A stretch of 64,000 nt of DNA from Teratosphaeria epicoccoides (lineage: Eukaryota > Ascomycota > Dothideomycetes > Mycosphaerellales > Teratosphaeriaceae). A program made the position numbers and the translations under genes. The notes below the pieces were generated by a model. It was not told the origin of the DNA, did no database searches, and saw only the letters and a program-made list of their open reading frames with translations. Below are positions 33,309 through 43,816 of this stretch, one piece after another. Each line of letters begins with the position of its first letter. Position 1 is the stretch's first letter. Location of the stretch: the NCBI GenBank assembly GCA_021401465.1, contig JADDMT010000100.1, positions 1-64,000 on the forward strand, given 5' to 3'.

Positions 33309-33796
33309 CTACAAATAATCAGCCTTCTGTGGTCTTTGATCATATTCGTGGTCAAGTGTAGTTGAATGCGCGCATCGGAACGATGTCTTGGAAGATATAT
33401 CGACTAATAAGTGTGCATGTGGCAATTCTACTTTCCACCTGTCCATGCGGATGCTGTGGCTGAGTCATGTCGAGCACCCTTTACTAATCCGAACATATCC
33501 GGAATGCGGATATGGCCATCGATCATCGACATCTTGACATCGAACATCTCGTCTTATGACGATTTGCAGCTTCTTCATCCTTTGACATCTCGGGCCGCAT
33601 TATTGGGAGACGCTCACACATCCGGGACACCACTACCCGCTTCTCGTGATCTGATGGACATTGCTGCTCGATGTGAGCTTCTGATCATGGCATGGATATG
33701 AGCAAGCGATGCTTCGTACTGCCTTCGATTCGCTTCAGAAGCGGGACATACCCCTCACTTGAGCGACCTTCTCTATCTCTTTCCAGAGGCGCAGCC
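33309..33796. other. Intergenic, upstream of PI-PLC-like gene
   Basis: About 490 bp between the ACP relic and the PI-PLC-like gene. No feature beyond the presumed promoter. Confidence 0.45.
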
Positions 33797-35148
33797 ATGG
33801 CGTACGTCACAACCTGCACAGAACTCCAGTGCTTCGCATTCCTGAGGCTCAAACCTTTCATTTGAAATTTGCCGAGGGACAGAGCCAAGCTTCCAAGGAT
33901 ATTGACGGCTTAATTAGATCACGTACAGCTAGAAGCTGGGCGACCGGCGCATCCACCATCTTCCTCGCGGCAGCCATCCTGCTGGTCATTCACGGAGTTG
34001 CTCAGCGGACCGCGACGATGGGCTCGAGCATGTCTGTCACGACAGGAGAAGCCAAAGATCTCCGCCTGAATCACATCCAAGTCGTCGGCACTCACAACTC
34101 GTATCATCGCGAAATCTCACTCCGCGAAAGGCCGGTCCTCGAACTGTTCGACCCTGGAGCGCAGAACCTGTACTACTCGCATTCGTCATTCGAACACCAA
34201 CTCTCGCATCAGCAGGTACGGAGCCTAGAAATCGATCTTCACTCGGACGTGGAAGGCGGACTGTACAGCAAACCACTAATATGGGAGAAAGCAAACCTCA
34301 CCACTGGGCCTGACGGCAATGCCCCCTGGTACGACGCCAAGATGGACCAGCCAGGTCTGAAGGTGTTCCATATGACGGACGCCGACACCAACTCTGTATG
34401 CCATACCTTCACCGAGTGCCTAGACCAACTCACAGCCTGGTCCGAACAACATCCACGTCATCTCCCGATCTCGATCGACCTGGAGCTGAAATGCGACATC
34501 TCTGCCTGCAGTCTTGGGGGTGTCTGCGCGGAGGAAGCGTCAACGTGGAACATCGAGCGCATCCTGAACGTCGACGCCGAGATCAAGAAAAGTATCCCAA
34601 CTGGCAAACTCATCACGCCCGACAGTGTTCGCCAACCTGGCATGACACTGGAACAGAGCATACTTTCCGTCGGCTGGCCAACGCTGGAAAGCCTCAGAGG
34701 CAAATTCATGTTCTACTTCGACAACGACCCCTTCAACATCTCGGCCTGCTCCGAGATCCGCCACATGTACACCGCCGATGGCCACTCGAGCCTCGAAGAC
34801 CGCGTGGTCTTCACCAACGCCCTCGAAGGCTCTCCTGACGCGGCGTTTATTAAATACAACGATGCCCGGGATGCCGGGCAAGCCGAGATCCAACGTCTCG
34901 TCAAGAAAGGCTACATCGTGCGGACTCGCACCGATGACCCGATCGAGTCGATCTTGCAGAAGGACAAGAGCCAATACGATGCTGCCTGGCCCAGTGGAGC
35001 GCAGATTGTCAGTACGGACTGGCCGCAGTATGGTATGGCGGCGAGGTATGATTGGGATTATGTGGTGCAGTTGGGTGGGGGGAAGGTGGCGCAGTGCAAC
35101 CCGGTCACTGCGCCAGAGTGGTGCAGAGATGAAATGGTGCAGGATTGA
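33797..35148 (+). CDS. Secreted Ca2+-dependent PI-PLC-like phosphodiesterase
   Basis: Member of the PLC-like phosphodiesterase (TIM barrel) superfamily, closest to the Ca2+-dependent phosphoinositide phospholipase C group. Catalytic-type motifs: IQVVGTHNSYHRE, SLEIDLHSDVEGG, LKVFHMTD, and SIDLELKCDIS. The long frame opens without an ATG. The best model is a 5-nt first exon (33797-33801, ATGGC in a strong Kozak context), a 116-nt intron (GTACGT..TTAATTAG, 33802-33917) and exon 33918-35148, giving 411 aa that begins MASRTARSWATG and runs straight into a hydrophobic STIFLAAAILLVIHGVA, a signal peptide or anchor. Without this exon, the first ATG is at 34018 and the hydrophobic segment is lost. 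Several Cys pairs in the mature part fit an extracellular enzyme. Substrate not proven. Confidence 0.8.
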
Positions 35149-35230
35149 ATGTAGATGTGAGGACGGCGAGATAGACAGGTGGATGCATCCCTAATACACG
35201 ATTTCCCGCAACAAAGGCCGAAGGCGAAGG

Positions 35231-35242
35231 CCCCCCCCCCCC
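35231..35242. repeat. C12 homopolymer
   Basis: A run of 12 C residues just downstream of the stop of the small secreted protein gene at 35260-35616; a place where assembly or length errors are likely. Confidence 0.85.
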
Positions 35243-35259
35243 TCCAGGCAGTCAGATTG

Positions 35260-35616
35260 TCAAGCGCAACAAATCTCGCCCCGGTAAACACCTTTACCAG
35301 ACACCCCACCGCAGTACGGGAACTGCGTCTTGTCCTTCGCATATCCAGCCACCCATCTCTGGGTGTCATACTCCTTATCCTTTTGCGCGTAGTCATGGGT
35401 GTCGCACTTTTGCCACTCATGTCAGCCGGCGGAAGAATTCGATCGCCACAGTGGTGGCCACACAGGGGGTGTGCTTACGCAGAACGTGTTCAAGCCGACA
35501 GACTCGCATTTGCCGTTTCCTTGCGAACCCTTATTGCACCAGAACCACGTTGCTCGAGCTGCGGGAAGGGCTGGCAGGAGCGCGAGCAGGAGACGAGCTG
35601 GTGCGAGGAGCTTCAT
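35260..35616 (-). CDS. Small secreted cysteine-containing protein (SSP2)
   Basis: Minus-strand two-exon model: 35616-35479, a 63-nt intron (GTAAGC..GCTGAC..ATGAG) and 35415-35260; 97 aa. A second acceptor nine bases on (exon from 35406) keeps the frame and drops residues WQK, so the junction is uncertain by three codons. Residues 1-22 are a clear signal peptide (MKLLAPARLLLALLPALPAARA). The mature part has Cys at 27, 37, 46, 50, 81, 95 and 96 (model 1) and ends EICCA. No domain is recognised. It lies downstream of a GC-rich, trinucleotide-repeat leader and next to a C12 run, which explains why it is easily missed. Effector-like by size and composition only. Confidence 0.62.
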
Positions 35617-36600
35617 GGTGGCTTGTGGATGTTGAGGTGTGTGATGACTTGCTGCCGCCGTCGTCGTCGCCGCCGCCGCCGCTGCTGCTGCTGCTGCGCG
35701 AGAGGAGGGTGGAGAAGATGTTGCTGTTGCAAGTCAAGGGGATGAAACGGCGTGCGGCCGCGGACTCTAGATATGCGCGCTCCACATGGACCCGTCGGCG
35801 TTTGAAGGAAGGGCAAGGATCTCGAGCTGGTCTCTCAAGCGCACGCCCGGCGAGAGGAAAACGACCGCTCGCCAGTCGCGCGACTGGCACCAGTGCGCGC
35901 TGTCGGCCAAGCTCGGAACGTGGATAGCACGTGTAGAAAAGCACACACCACTCCCACTGCTGCACGTTGCACGTGTGACTGGTCCTCGTTCCACCCGCCC
36001 GGCTGGTCCTGCCCGCCGGGCGCGGAAGCGCAGTCAAGTCGAACAAGGGCCTCCTCGATCTCCGGGCGAGACCCATCGGGGCCGGGAATTCCCGCGGCAA
36101 AGCGCCCCAACCATTTCTCGCAAGATTCTTGGCAGCGTAGCTCTCAGAGTCCGAGGGCGTTTTTGCGCCATCGTCGCGCGATGCGTGCTTCGTCTTCGTT
36201 CGGCGGCCACGTGCCAGCACGGCGGAGGTGTGTAGCTTGCTGAGGGTGGTGTAGCCAGGAGCACGTTGGGAGAATCAGTAAACTTAGTGGACAGGTCTCG
36301 TGGCGTCGATGCGCTATCCATCTAGCGGTTCCAGTCTGATCTCAGAGCGGTCCTCAAGCATTCACAAGCAGTGGATATGTAATTCAGTCCTCGTCCCCGT
36401 CCAAGATCCATGGCAAGTGGAAAGAATCTCGAAAACCAAAGAATGCCCCCCATTGAAACCTTCACTCGGGCTCTTAAGTCACCATTGTTTCGCTATCACA
36501 CGTACTTGTCTTCGTAAAGGGGGGAAATGTCGAAGCTCCATCACGAGTAAACCCAAGGTACCATGCACAAAGCTAGCCTCGACTTGCGATAGATCGAAGC
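35617..36600. other. GC-rich leader and intergenic region
   Basis: Upstream of the small secreted protein gene. Holds CCG/CTG trinucleotide runs (about 35650-35700). A 229-codon minus frame spans it but looks like a composition artefact. Confidence 0.45.
35650..35700. repeat. CCG/CGT/CTG trinucleotide microsatellite
   Basis: Imperfect run of GCC, GTC and CTG trinucleotides, lying in the likely 5' leader or promoter of the minus-strand secreted protein gene. Confidence 0.8.
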
Positions 36601-36618
36601 GGTTCTCAAAGCAAGATC

Positions 36619-36690
36619 CATCCATCCATTCATCCATCCATCCATCCATCCATCCATCCATCCACCCACCCATCCACCCATCCATCCACT
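36619..36690. repeat. (CATC)n tetranucleotide microsatellite
   Basis: About 70 bp of CATC units with interruptions (ATTC, ACCC). It produces a WMDG-repeat frame on the minus strand that should not be taken as a gene. Confidence 0.9.
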
Positions 36691-37196
36691 CACCGAACCA
36701 GGTCGAATCAAGCGAGAGACCGAAAGCGATGCAAACTGTCAGTCCACCAAGCACAAGCACCCTGGAACAGAATTCAGAACTCGCGCCGTACGCCCACCCC
36801 GCCACCAACCAAAAGTCAGCAACCCCAAAAGCCTGGATGAACCACACACCACCACACCACACCGTCGTGACAGAAACTGCAACAGCGGCCCAGTAAGCTC
36901 TGAAACCGGTCGGAAAAAAAAGAAATATCCAGTGATTCCCATTTAAATTAAAGAAAAAATCCCCTTCCCCAAATTGTAGAACCCGTCCATCCATCTACCC
37001 GTCCATCCACCGCCGTCCCCCTGTCTCCGGCTCCTCCTCCCTTTCCCCCTCATCTCATCCCATCTCATTTCATGTCATCTCATGTCATCTCCTCTCATCT
37101 CCCCATCCCGAAACCTCCCACGCCGCAACCATGATCTCTGAAGTTTTTGAATGCCAAACATCGCCGTGCTGTAAAGTAGTAGAACGTTTCCCAGAT

Positions 37197-37296
37197 CCAC
37201 ATTGAAATGAAACCCACCACCATCAACCACACTGAAAATAAACCCACCACCATCAACCACATTGAAATGAAACCGACCACCAACCACACTGCAAAA
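37197..37296. repeat. 30-bp minisatellite, about 3.5 copies
   Basis: Units starting CCAC(A/C)TGAAA at 37197, 37227, 37257 and 37284; the third is 3 bp shorter and the last is partial. Composed mostly of ACC/CCA motifs. Confidence 0.85.
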
Positions 37297-37347
37297 ATCC
37301 CCCCACCACCAACAACGACAACCCCCAACTGCTGAACGCAATCAATC

Positions 37348-37392
37348 AATAGTAGTAGTAATAATAGTCATAGTAGTAGCAGCAGCAGCAGC
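37348..37392. repeat. TAG/CAG trinucleotide microsatellite
   Basis: A run of TAGTAG-type units turning into GCAGCAGCAG. Confidence 0.85.
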
Positions 37393-38081
37393 AAACAAAA
37401 GTGTCTGCTGCCCTGCCCCTGCGGGTCCGAGACCCCTCCGATGTATCATTCTCACACACGCGCAGAAAGGCCGCCAGGCTCGTAGGCGACGGGAGATGTG
37501 GAACGTTTTCGATTTTGGAAAGGCTTTTGCAGGATTCTGCTGTGGAGCGGAGATGGGGAGGTGAGTAGGGAGGTGAGTAGGGGAGGGGACGGGTGAGTTG
37601 TGCTGAGATGGGGACGTGGCTGATCGTGGTGTGTGATGGGTCGAGGGCGTGAACGCGTGGATAGATGGGTGGAGGGGCGACTGGAAGAGTGATGGGACCT
37701 GCGGTGAGTGCTGCAGAGTGCCGAGTGGGGTTCAGGACATCGCAGTCTCTTGTCGCGCATGTTGACGGCGAAGGAGGTGGAGAGCAAGTGACAGGTTACG
37801 ACGGGGAGCTGGGGACGTGCATAATACCTTGTTTTCGCAATTGGCTTGTCTTCTGAATGATTCCAAGAAGTCTAATCGTTTAGCGCTGCTCGAATGAAGG
37901 CGATCCCTTCGGAGCACGAGGAGAAGCTCCGCGAGAGGAACTGTCGATGCTTCGCTTGAACGCGTCGAGAAGAAGTAGAAGACAACATCAGGGTGTGTGA
38001 CTACCATCCACACCCCGCCGTTCGGTATTCGCCATGCCTCGGGAGATTCCCAGATGCTCCCGCGTGCCGGGTCTGAAGGAC

Positions 38082-39848
38082 CTAGGCCGCAGCGGTCGCA
38101 GGCACATCGCTCCTCGGCTTGAATGCAAGCAGCAGGTCGTCCATCGGGAAGATGGTAGCGAAGACGCGGATCTGCTCGCTCTTGTCGGTGACCTTGTGAT
38201 GCCATTCCAATTCCGCGGTGAGCATGTGCAGCAGGCACATCAGATTGAGGACGGCGTATTGCTGACCGAGACAGTAGTGGGGGCCCGTGCCGAAGACGAG
38301 CCAGTTCTTGCCCTGCTCCTCGGCCGTGCCAGAGATCCAGCGTTCGGGGTCGAAGACGTCTGGATTGGGCTGTGCGGGAGAAACGTCAGCATCAGGATCG
38401 AGCACGATGAACATCAGAAGACTTACGTATGCCTCCGGGTCATGCAGCGCCAGCCACGTCGAGGGAATAATCATGGAACCTTTCGGCGCCGTGTAGTTCG
38501 ACTCCTTGATGTAGAAGTCCTTCTTGACCAAGTACGGCACCATGAGGACCGGCGGCCTGTACCGGAGCGTCTCCTTGACCACCGCCCTCGTGTACGTCAT
38601 GTTCTCCAGCATCTCCAACGTGACTTCCTGGCCGGGGTTCGGGCGGATCTGCTCGGCCTCGTCCCTCACCTTCGCCAAGCAGTCGGGGCGATCGGCCATG
38701 ATTTGGAGCATCCAGCTGCAGGCGGAGGAGGTGGCGTCCTGTGAGGCGAACAGGAAGGTGAAAATGGTCATGCTGATTTCCACGTCGGTGAAGTTGCGGA
38801 TCAGCATGGCCGGCTTCTCGTCGTCGGGCACCTTGTCGCCCGTGGCGATTCTCGCGCGGTGGTGTTCGGAGTCGATCATCTGCAACACCCACCGGTCCAG
38901 GATACACTCGGGCTGCACGCCCGGTTGCCTCATTCGGATCTTGGCCTTGGCTGCGCAGTTTACGAACGCCTCAATGACCTTGTCGGCCGCCTTCTTTCCA
39001 TACCAGGTCTTGGTGTAGGGCAGGATGATGGGGAAGTTGACCAGCTCCATGGCGGCGGTGATCATGTAGTAGTCATCGGCGATCTGCTTGACCTGGTCTC
39101 GGCTCATGTAGTGGCCGACGAAGGTGCGACACGAGACGGCGCACATCAGCTCGCGGAACTTGTTGCAGAAGGGCCGGTGTCGGCCGTGGACGGCGTTGGT
39201 CATCTCGAGGAACTCCTGAAAGTACTCTCGGTAGACCTCCTGCTGTCCCGGCAAGTAGGTCTCGAGCGCGTGGCGGGTGAACAGGCCGTTCAAGCCTTTT
39301 CGGTATTCCACGTGCTCTTTCCCGTCCAGGAAGACCCAGTTCTCCGGCCTCAGCAGCTTGTGGGCGGCGTCGACGACGCACGGCTTGACGTACATGGGCG
39401 AGTTGAGCACCTTCCGCGCCATGTCACGCGTCGCGGCGATGACAACGAACTTGTGGAAGACCGACACGCACGATAGGTCGCCGGAGCGCCATTTGACGTA
39501 GTATTTCTCGAACGACGGTTTCACGCTGTCGAAGAAGGGGCCGACGAAGGGGATCTTCCACGAGTCGCCGGCGATGTGGGCCTTGTTGATGCGGTATTTG
39601 ACTAGCGACGCGAGTCAGCTCAGCGATCGGCCAAGGGTGGGGGGATGGTGATGGAGACGGAGGAGCGTACTCTGGTCGTAAACCACCGCCGCCGCCAATA
39701 ATGTCAGGAAGACGTGGAAGAAGCTGACATGGTCGAGTACTCCGCTCATGACCCCCGTTCGCGCCGACGACTCGTAGATGCCGGCCTGGATCCGCTCGGC
39801 GGGGAAACGGGGATTCGAGGCATTGAAGGCCTCCACGACCGAAGCCAT
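38082..39848 (-). CDS. ERG5: Sterol C-22 desaturase, cytochrome P450 CYP61
   Basis: Introduces the C22 double bond in ergosterol synthesis in the ER membrane. Exons 39848-39671, 39601-38427 and 38369-38082; introns 69 nt (GTACGC..CGCTAG) and 57 nt (GTAAGT..CTGAC..CACAG). The second intron is a multiple of three and has no stop, so it reads through as open frame but breaks the conserved HDPEAY-PNPDVF. 546 aa. N-terminal membrane anchor near 38-55 (FFHVFLTLLAAAVVY), then DQIKYRINKAHIAG, CVSVFHKFVVIA, YVKPCVVDAAHKLL, the I-helix region, KETLRYRP (ExxR, about 403) and the heme site FGTGPHYCLGQ with Cys484. The start MASVVEAF fits family length; a longer in-frame start would run through a GAT repeat. 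All key motifs intact. Confidence 0.95.
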
Positions 39849-41409
39849 CGTTCCTGCCCTCACCACGACCGTCTCACGGTCTTCCCGCCACTCCTGCACC
39901 GCAAGGAGATTGGAGATGTCGACTGCAACGACGAGATGATGCGCAGATCCCAGCGAAATGATGATGATGACGATGATAATGAGGATGATGATAACGATGA
40001 TGATGATGATGGTGATGGACGGATGCGCGCCCACCCGGACTCTAATTCTCACCCGTTCCACAAGTTACCGCCGCTGTTCTCGCTGTTGCAAATGTCCCAA
40101 TCTCCGCCCACTCCCCGTCCACCTGCCTGTGCGCGACCCTCACTACCCAACCGGACACGGGAAAGCCCCCTGCAAGCGAGCGACAGACCGCGACGACGTC
40201 CTTTCCAATACTTCTCGCCGGGACTGCGAGTGATCCGTGCAATCAATCATGTGGAAACGCGACAGACCATGGCGGTGGCAACTCCCTCTTTTTTTTTTTT
40301 CTGGTTCCTGAGAACTCATCAAATTCCAACGCGCCAAGGGTAATCACATCGTACGAGTTGCGGGCCGCTCCGTACCTGCATATATGAATCCATCACGCCG
40401 GGATCGTCCAGCTCCGATCCTTGCTCCGATCCGGGTTCCTCCACGTTCATGGTGCATGCGGGCACATGTCAGCCTGTCAGCTCACGCCAAAATAGCCACC
40501 TCAGGCCGGCCCTATGATGACAAACACGGACGGAAATGCTGACTGCGAAACCCGTGTATCGAATTTCGTTACGGCACACGTACCTCTGAGCACGCCTATC
40601 CTGCTGGGTAATCATGGACGAGGAACGGACATGAACGCAGCAGACCCGTCGAGCCTCCTGCTGAATGATGATCAATTAGTTACCGTCGAGAAGCTTTGCA
40701 GAGGCGACAGCTTCCGGCATTCCAGACGTGCACGCGCCAAGCGGTCAAGAGATGGGAGTGCAGGATGACGACGGGGGGTCCTGGCAAGTCAGGCGCGTGA
40801 GAGTGCGGCGGAGGGCAGTGGTCATGAGCATGGATGGAGTGGGAGGTCGGAAACTTGGTGATGATGGTGGTGGTGGTGGTCAGAGAGGAGGGTCGAAAGA
40901 GCCGCAACGATGAGAGCCAGGGATCATGAATCATGCCTACGGGATCAATGGAGATGTGTATGTACCGAGAGGAGTCCAGCTTTCTTTGCTGTCGAACGTC
41001 CTTGGCTACCTGAACTGCAATTCTCCACCTTCCCTCTCCGAGCCGGAAAGCCCCCCCCGTCTCTCCTCACGCCTTTTTCATCTCACTCCGACCCAGTCAG
41101 CCTCAGCCGCGAACGTGGCGTGGTCGATTGTGCGAAATTGTGATCAGGGGCCGATGAGTCTTTTGTGTGAAGTCTCCACCACCAGAATTGGAGTGATCAG
41201 AGACATGATCAGCGAGTTGTTGTCCGTGATTTCTGTCCGTATGACTTGAGCAAACAAGGAGGATGAACGTGCAGTGGAAGGACATTCGCCCTGGTGTGCG
41301 ACAGTGCGGTTGAGGCGTCGGTGATCGCGATACCTAAGCGTGCGTTGGCCGCTTCGACCACGCAGTCCTGCTCACGTGCTGCCGCTCGATGAATCGGAGC
41401 ACCAATCAC
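39849..41409. other. Intergenic upstream of ERG5 and 3' of RBM26/27-like gene
   Basis: Contains a GAT microsatellite at 39957-40016 and a T11 run near 40290. A 66-bp stretch near 40860 is GGT/GTG-rich. No gene supported. Confidence 0.5.
39957..40016. repeat. GAT/GATAAT microsatellite in the ERG5 promoter
   Basis: About 60 bp of GAT units with interruptions, starting 109 bp upstream of the ERG5 start codon. Antisense it would encode a run of Ile, which is why an upstream ATG of the ERG5 frame is not accepted. Confidence 0.85.
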
Positions 41410-43527
41410 TCACGACCAATTGTCCTCATTCTCATCATAGGTGTCCATGTCAACGACGCGTTCCTCTTTGTCTTCAGGCCGCTCGTCGCCTCCATCCATT
41501 TGCACATCATCCCCCTGAACATGACCATTATTACTAGTGGCAGCCGTAGAACCACTATACCAGCCCAGCTCCACCATCCCCAGCTCCTTCAGCGGTCCCT
41601 GCTGACCCAAGGCCGCAGCAATGAAGATCTCACCCTCGAAGCGCTGGGAGAACGACACCAAAGCCAAGTCAGTGCGCTCAGGGTGTCGCCTCAACTCAGC
41701 AGTCTCCTCGAGGTCATTGAACATCAGATACTGCCTGATGGGATTCTCGATGGCACTGTACTCGGCTCCAGGGAGCGTGATGGATACTGTCTTTGGCCGG
41801 TTGTCCAGGCGCCTGACCTTGGGGCCGGCCGACATGTGGCCTCCACGATAGCTTCCGCGGCCACGATACGCACCGCGTCCCCGATATCCGCCACGACCGC
41901 GGTACGCAGAAAAGTTGTTTTGTCCATTGGTCGGTTCAGGCGCGTAAGGATCTGGGTTGATGCCAATGCTGGTCGCTTCTGCCTGGAGTTTCGCCAGTTG
42001 CTCCTTCAAAGCCTTGGTCTTGGCGTCTTCAGGTGAATGTTCAGTGTCGAGGGCGGCGTAGATGCTCTTCCCGCTCATTTGGGCTAGCTTCGCAGCAATC
42101 TTCTTACGGTCAGTGTCCATCTCCCGAAGCTTCTCGTCAAGCTCTCGTCTTTTCTGCTCTGCTTCTTCGCGCTGCTTCTTCAGCTCTTCGTGCCTCTTCT
42201 GAGCTTCCTCCTGGCGCCGTGCCACCTCCTCCAGGTCAATTTCTGGCTCAGCCGGATCTTCCATGACGACACCCTTTGGTGCACTCTCAGCATTGTCACC
42301 AGCAGCACGATTCTTAGTCGGCCTTGACACATTGTCTTGACGATACCAGTTAACCTTGACGAAACGATTGTCAAAGACACTTTTCGGGCTCTTGTACGCT
42401 GCGTCGGCTGCAACGTGAGTGCTGAAGTCAACAATCGCCATGCGCTTGTACCGCTGCATGGTGACCTCGCGAACTTCGCCAAAGTCGCTGAAGAAAGAAC
42501 GCACAGCCTGCTCGTCAAAGTTATCCTCCGGTATGCTTTCCACCACTATTGTGGTCATACTAGGGTCGTTGAGATGCCTAAAATGCGAGAACGAGGCGCG
42601 ATCCTTGCCACCTCGCCCTCCACCACGATTGCGGACACGCCCAGAGGAACCGCCTCTCGAAGCGGCATTGTCAAATTGGAATGATGTGTCAAACCTACCT
42701 GATCGAGTAGGTGTTGGAAGGAAGCTCGCGACGGGATTGTTGGGATCATATTCGTCGCTTGCAGGTAATGTCGGGACGACGTATGGATTCTCACCGTGCT
42801 CGAATGGGCAAGCAATTCCTCTCGCGCAGAAGCCTTTCACGTCATAATCTCTGCAGCGCTGACCGGTACCTTTCACGTGACCATAGCCAGGGCTTGGCAT
42901 CAGCAGAGGTGCACTGCCAGGCACAGATGGCATTGCCGGCAATGGCGGCAGAGGCAGACCCATAGCCTGCTGGATGGCAAAGAAGGATGAGATGGGGTCG
43001 TTTGGGTTGAATGGCGGCATGCCTGGCGGTGGCGTCGGCGGTCGCAACGGTGGCGCGTGGCTCGTTAGACCCGGCTGTCTCGCATTGTACGCGCTGCCTC
43101 GGCGTCCAGGTCGAGACTGCTTAACGGGTCTGTCGCCAGCGTCGTTGCTTTGGAGCTTGTATGTGCTGCTCGAGTCCCAATCGCGATGCGATCTCTTCCG
43201 CCCTGCATTGGGCAGGTGCGAAGGCTGCAAGCTTTGGCGTCTCGGTGGCTGGTAGACTGATGCATCAGGACGCGGTTGCGGCTTGTTCGGGTGGTAGCTC
43301 TTGTTTCTGATGGATGCGAAGGTGCTATCAACGAAGTCCCGGGTATCGTCGCCCAGAAAGTCGACCAGCTGGGTGAGACAGAGCGCTCTCAATTGCTGTT
43401 CAGAGGCTTCGGTTTTGAGAAGCTCAAGCACATATTCCGCCAGCGTTTCCGCATCGGCATCCGATATCTTCTCGAGCTTCGCGGTCAGGTATGTCTTGAA
43501 CAGCGCATAGTCTTTCTCGGACAGCAT
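41410..43527 (-). CDS. RBM26/27-like RNA-binding protein (CCCH + RRM)
   Basis: Nuclear RNA-binding protein of the RBM26/RBM27 family (Rmn1 in fission yeast, a partner of the MTREC/PAXT-type RNA surveillance machinery). One uninterrupted frame of 705 aa. Order: N-terminal PWI-like helical domain (about 1-75), a disordered basic region, a CCCH zinc finger C225-x8-C234-x5-C240-x3-H244, an RRM at about 326-400 (TTIVVESIPEDNF ... VDFSTHVAADAAY ... VKVNWYRQ), a charged coiled coil (about 435-490), an RGG/YRGRG box (about 555-576) and a second RRM-like C-terminal segment (about 590-660). It is divergent from CSF1 with a 289-bp shared upstream region. The family assignment rests on domain order. Confidence 0.88.
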   Translation of the reverse strand: MLSEKDYALFKTYLTAKLEKISDADAETLAEYVLELLKTEASEQQLRALCLTQLVDFLGDDTRDFVDSTFASIRNKSYHPNKPQPRPDASVYQPPRRQSLQPSHLPNAGRKRSHRDWDSSSTYKLQSNDAGDRPVKQSRPGRRGSAYNARQPGLTSHAPPLRPPTPPPGMPPFNPNDPISSFFAIQQAMGLPLPPLPAMPSVPGSAPLLMPSPGYGHVKGTGQRCRDYDVKGFCARGIACPFEHGENPYVVPTLPASDEYDPNNPVASFLPTPTRSGRFDTSFQFDNAASRGGSSGRVRNRGGGRGGKDRASFSHFRHLNDPSMTTIVVESIPEDNFDEQAVRSFFSDFGEVREVTMQRYKRMAIVDFSTHVAADAAYKSPKSVFDNRFVKVNWYRQDNVSRPTKNRAAGDNAESAPKGVVMEDPAEPEIDLEEVARRQEEAQKRHEELKKQREEAEQKRRELDEKLREMDTDRKKIAAKLAQMSGKSIYAALDTEHSPEDAKTKALKEQLAKLQAEATSIGINPDPYAPEPTNGQNNFSAYRGRGGYRGRGAYRGRGSYRGGHMSAGPKVRRLDNRPKTVSITLPGAEYSAIENPIRQYLMFNDLEETAELRRHPERTDLALVSFSQRFEGEIFIAAALGQQGPLKELGMVELGWYSGSTAATSNNGHVQGDDVQMDGGDERPEDKEERVVDMDTYDENEDNWS

Positions 43528-43816
43528 GGCGACGGTGGACGGTTGACACTATCTCGATTGCATGTCTTCGAATACCTCACGCGCGTCTATGTAGGTAGGT
43601 ACTGTATTTTGTTGAGAGCTCCAGGGCCCGCAAGCGCGCGGAATCACTCCGCTCCTTCACATGCTCGCCATCTACAGTACGCAGTATCGACGGTCCGATT
43701 CACGTCCAAAGTACATGGAAAATAGTGCTCAAGGATGCCAAAATCCTAGATGCTGCGCCGACGATCCGATGCCAACATGAAGCGCTCGCGGTGTATCCCC
43801 TCCGCCAGCACCCGCA
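43528..43816. promoter_or_regulatory. Short divergent promoter between RBM26/27-like gene and CSF1
   Basis: 289 bp separate two divergent start codons, so both promoters must lie in or overlap this stretch. No clear TATA box or known operator is visible. Confidence 0.55.

Larger units (their letters stand above)
36691..38081. other. Repeat-rich intergenic region
   Basis: Contains further C/T-rich simple sequence (about 37010-37110, CATCT-type), a 30-bp minisatellite and trinucleotide runs, then the 3' flank of ERG5. No gene supported. Confidence 0.5.

Noticed and set aside
35531..36220. 229-codon minus frame with Ser and Gly runs
   Set aside because: Created by CCG/CTG repeats and GC-rich sequence; overlaps the start of the small secreted protein gene in another frame.
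36479..36994. Hydrophobic minus frame with WMDG repeats
   Set aside because: The repeat part is just the CATC microsatellite; the rest has no family likeness.
39849..40061. N-terminal extension of ERG5 with an Ile-rich run
   Set aside because: The extension is translated from the GAT microsatellite; family length and the MASVVEAF start fit better.
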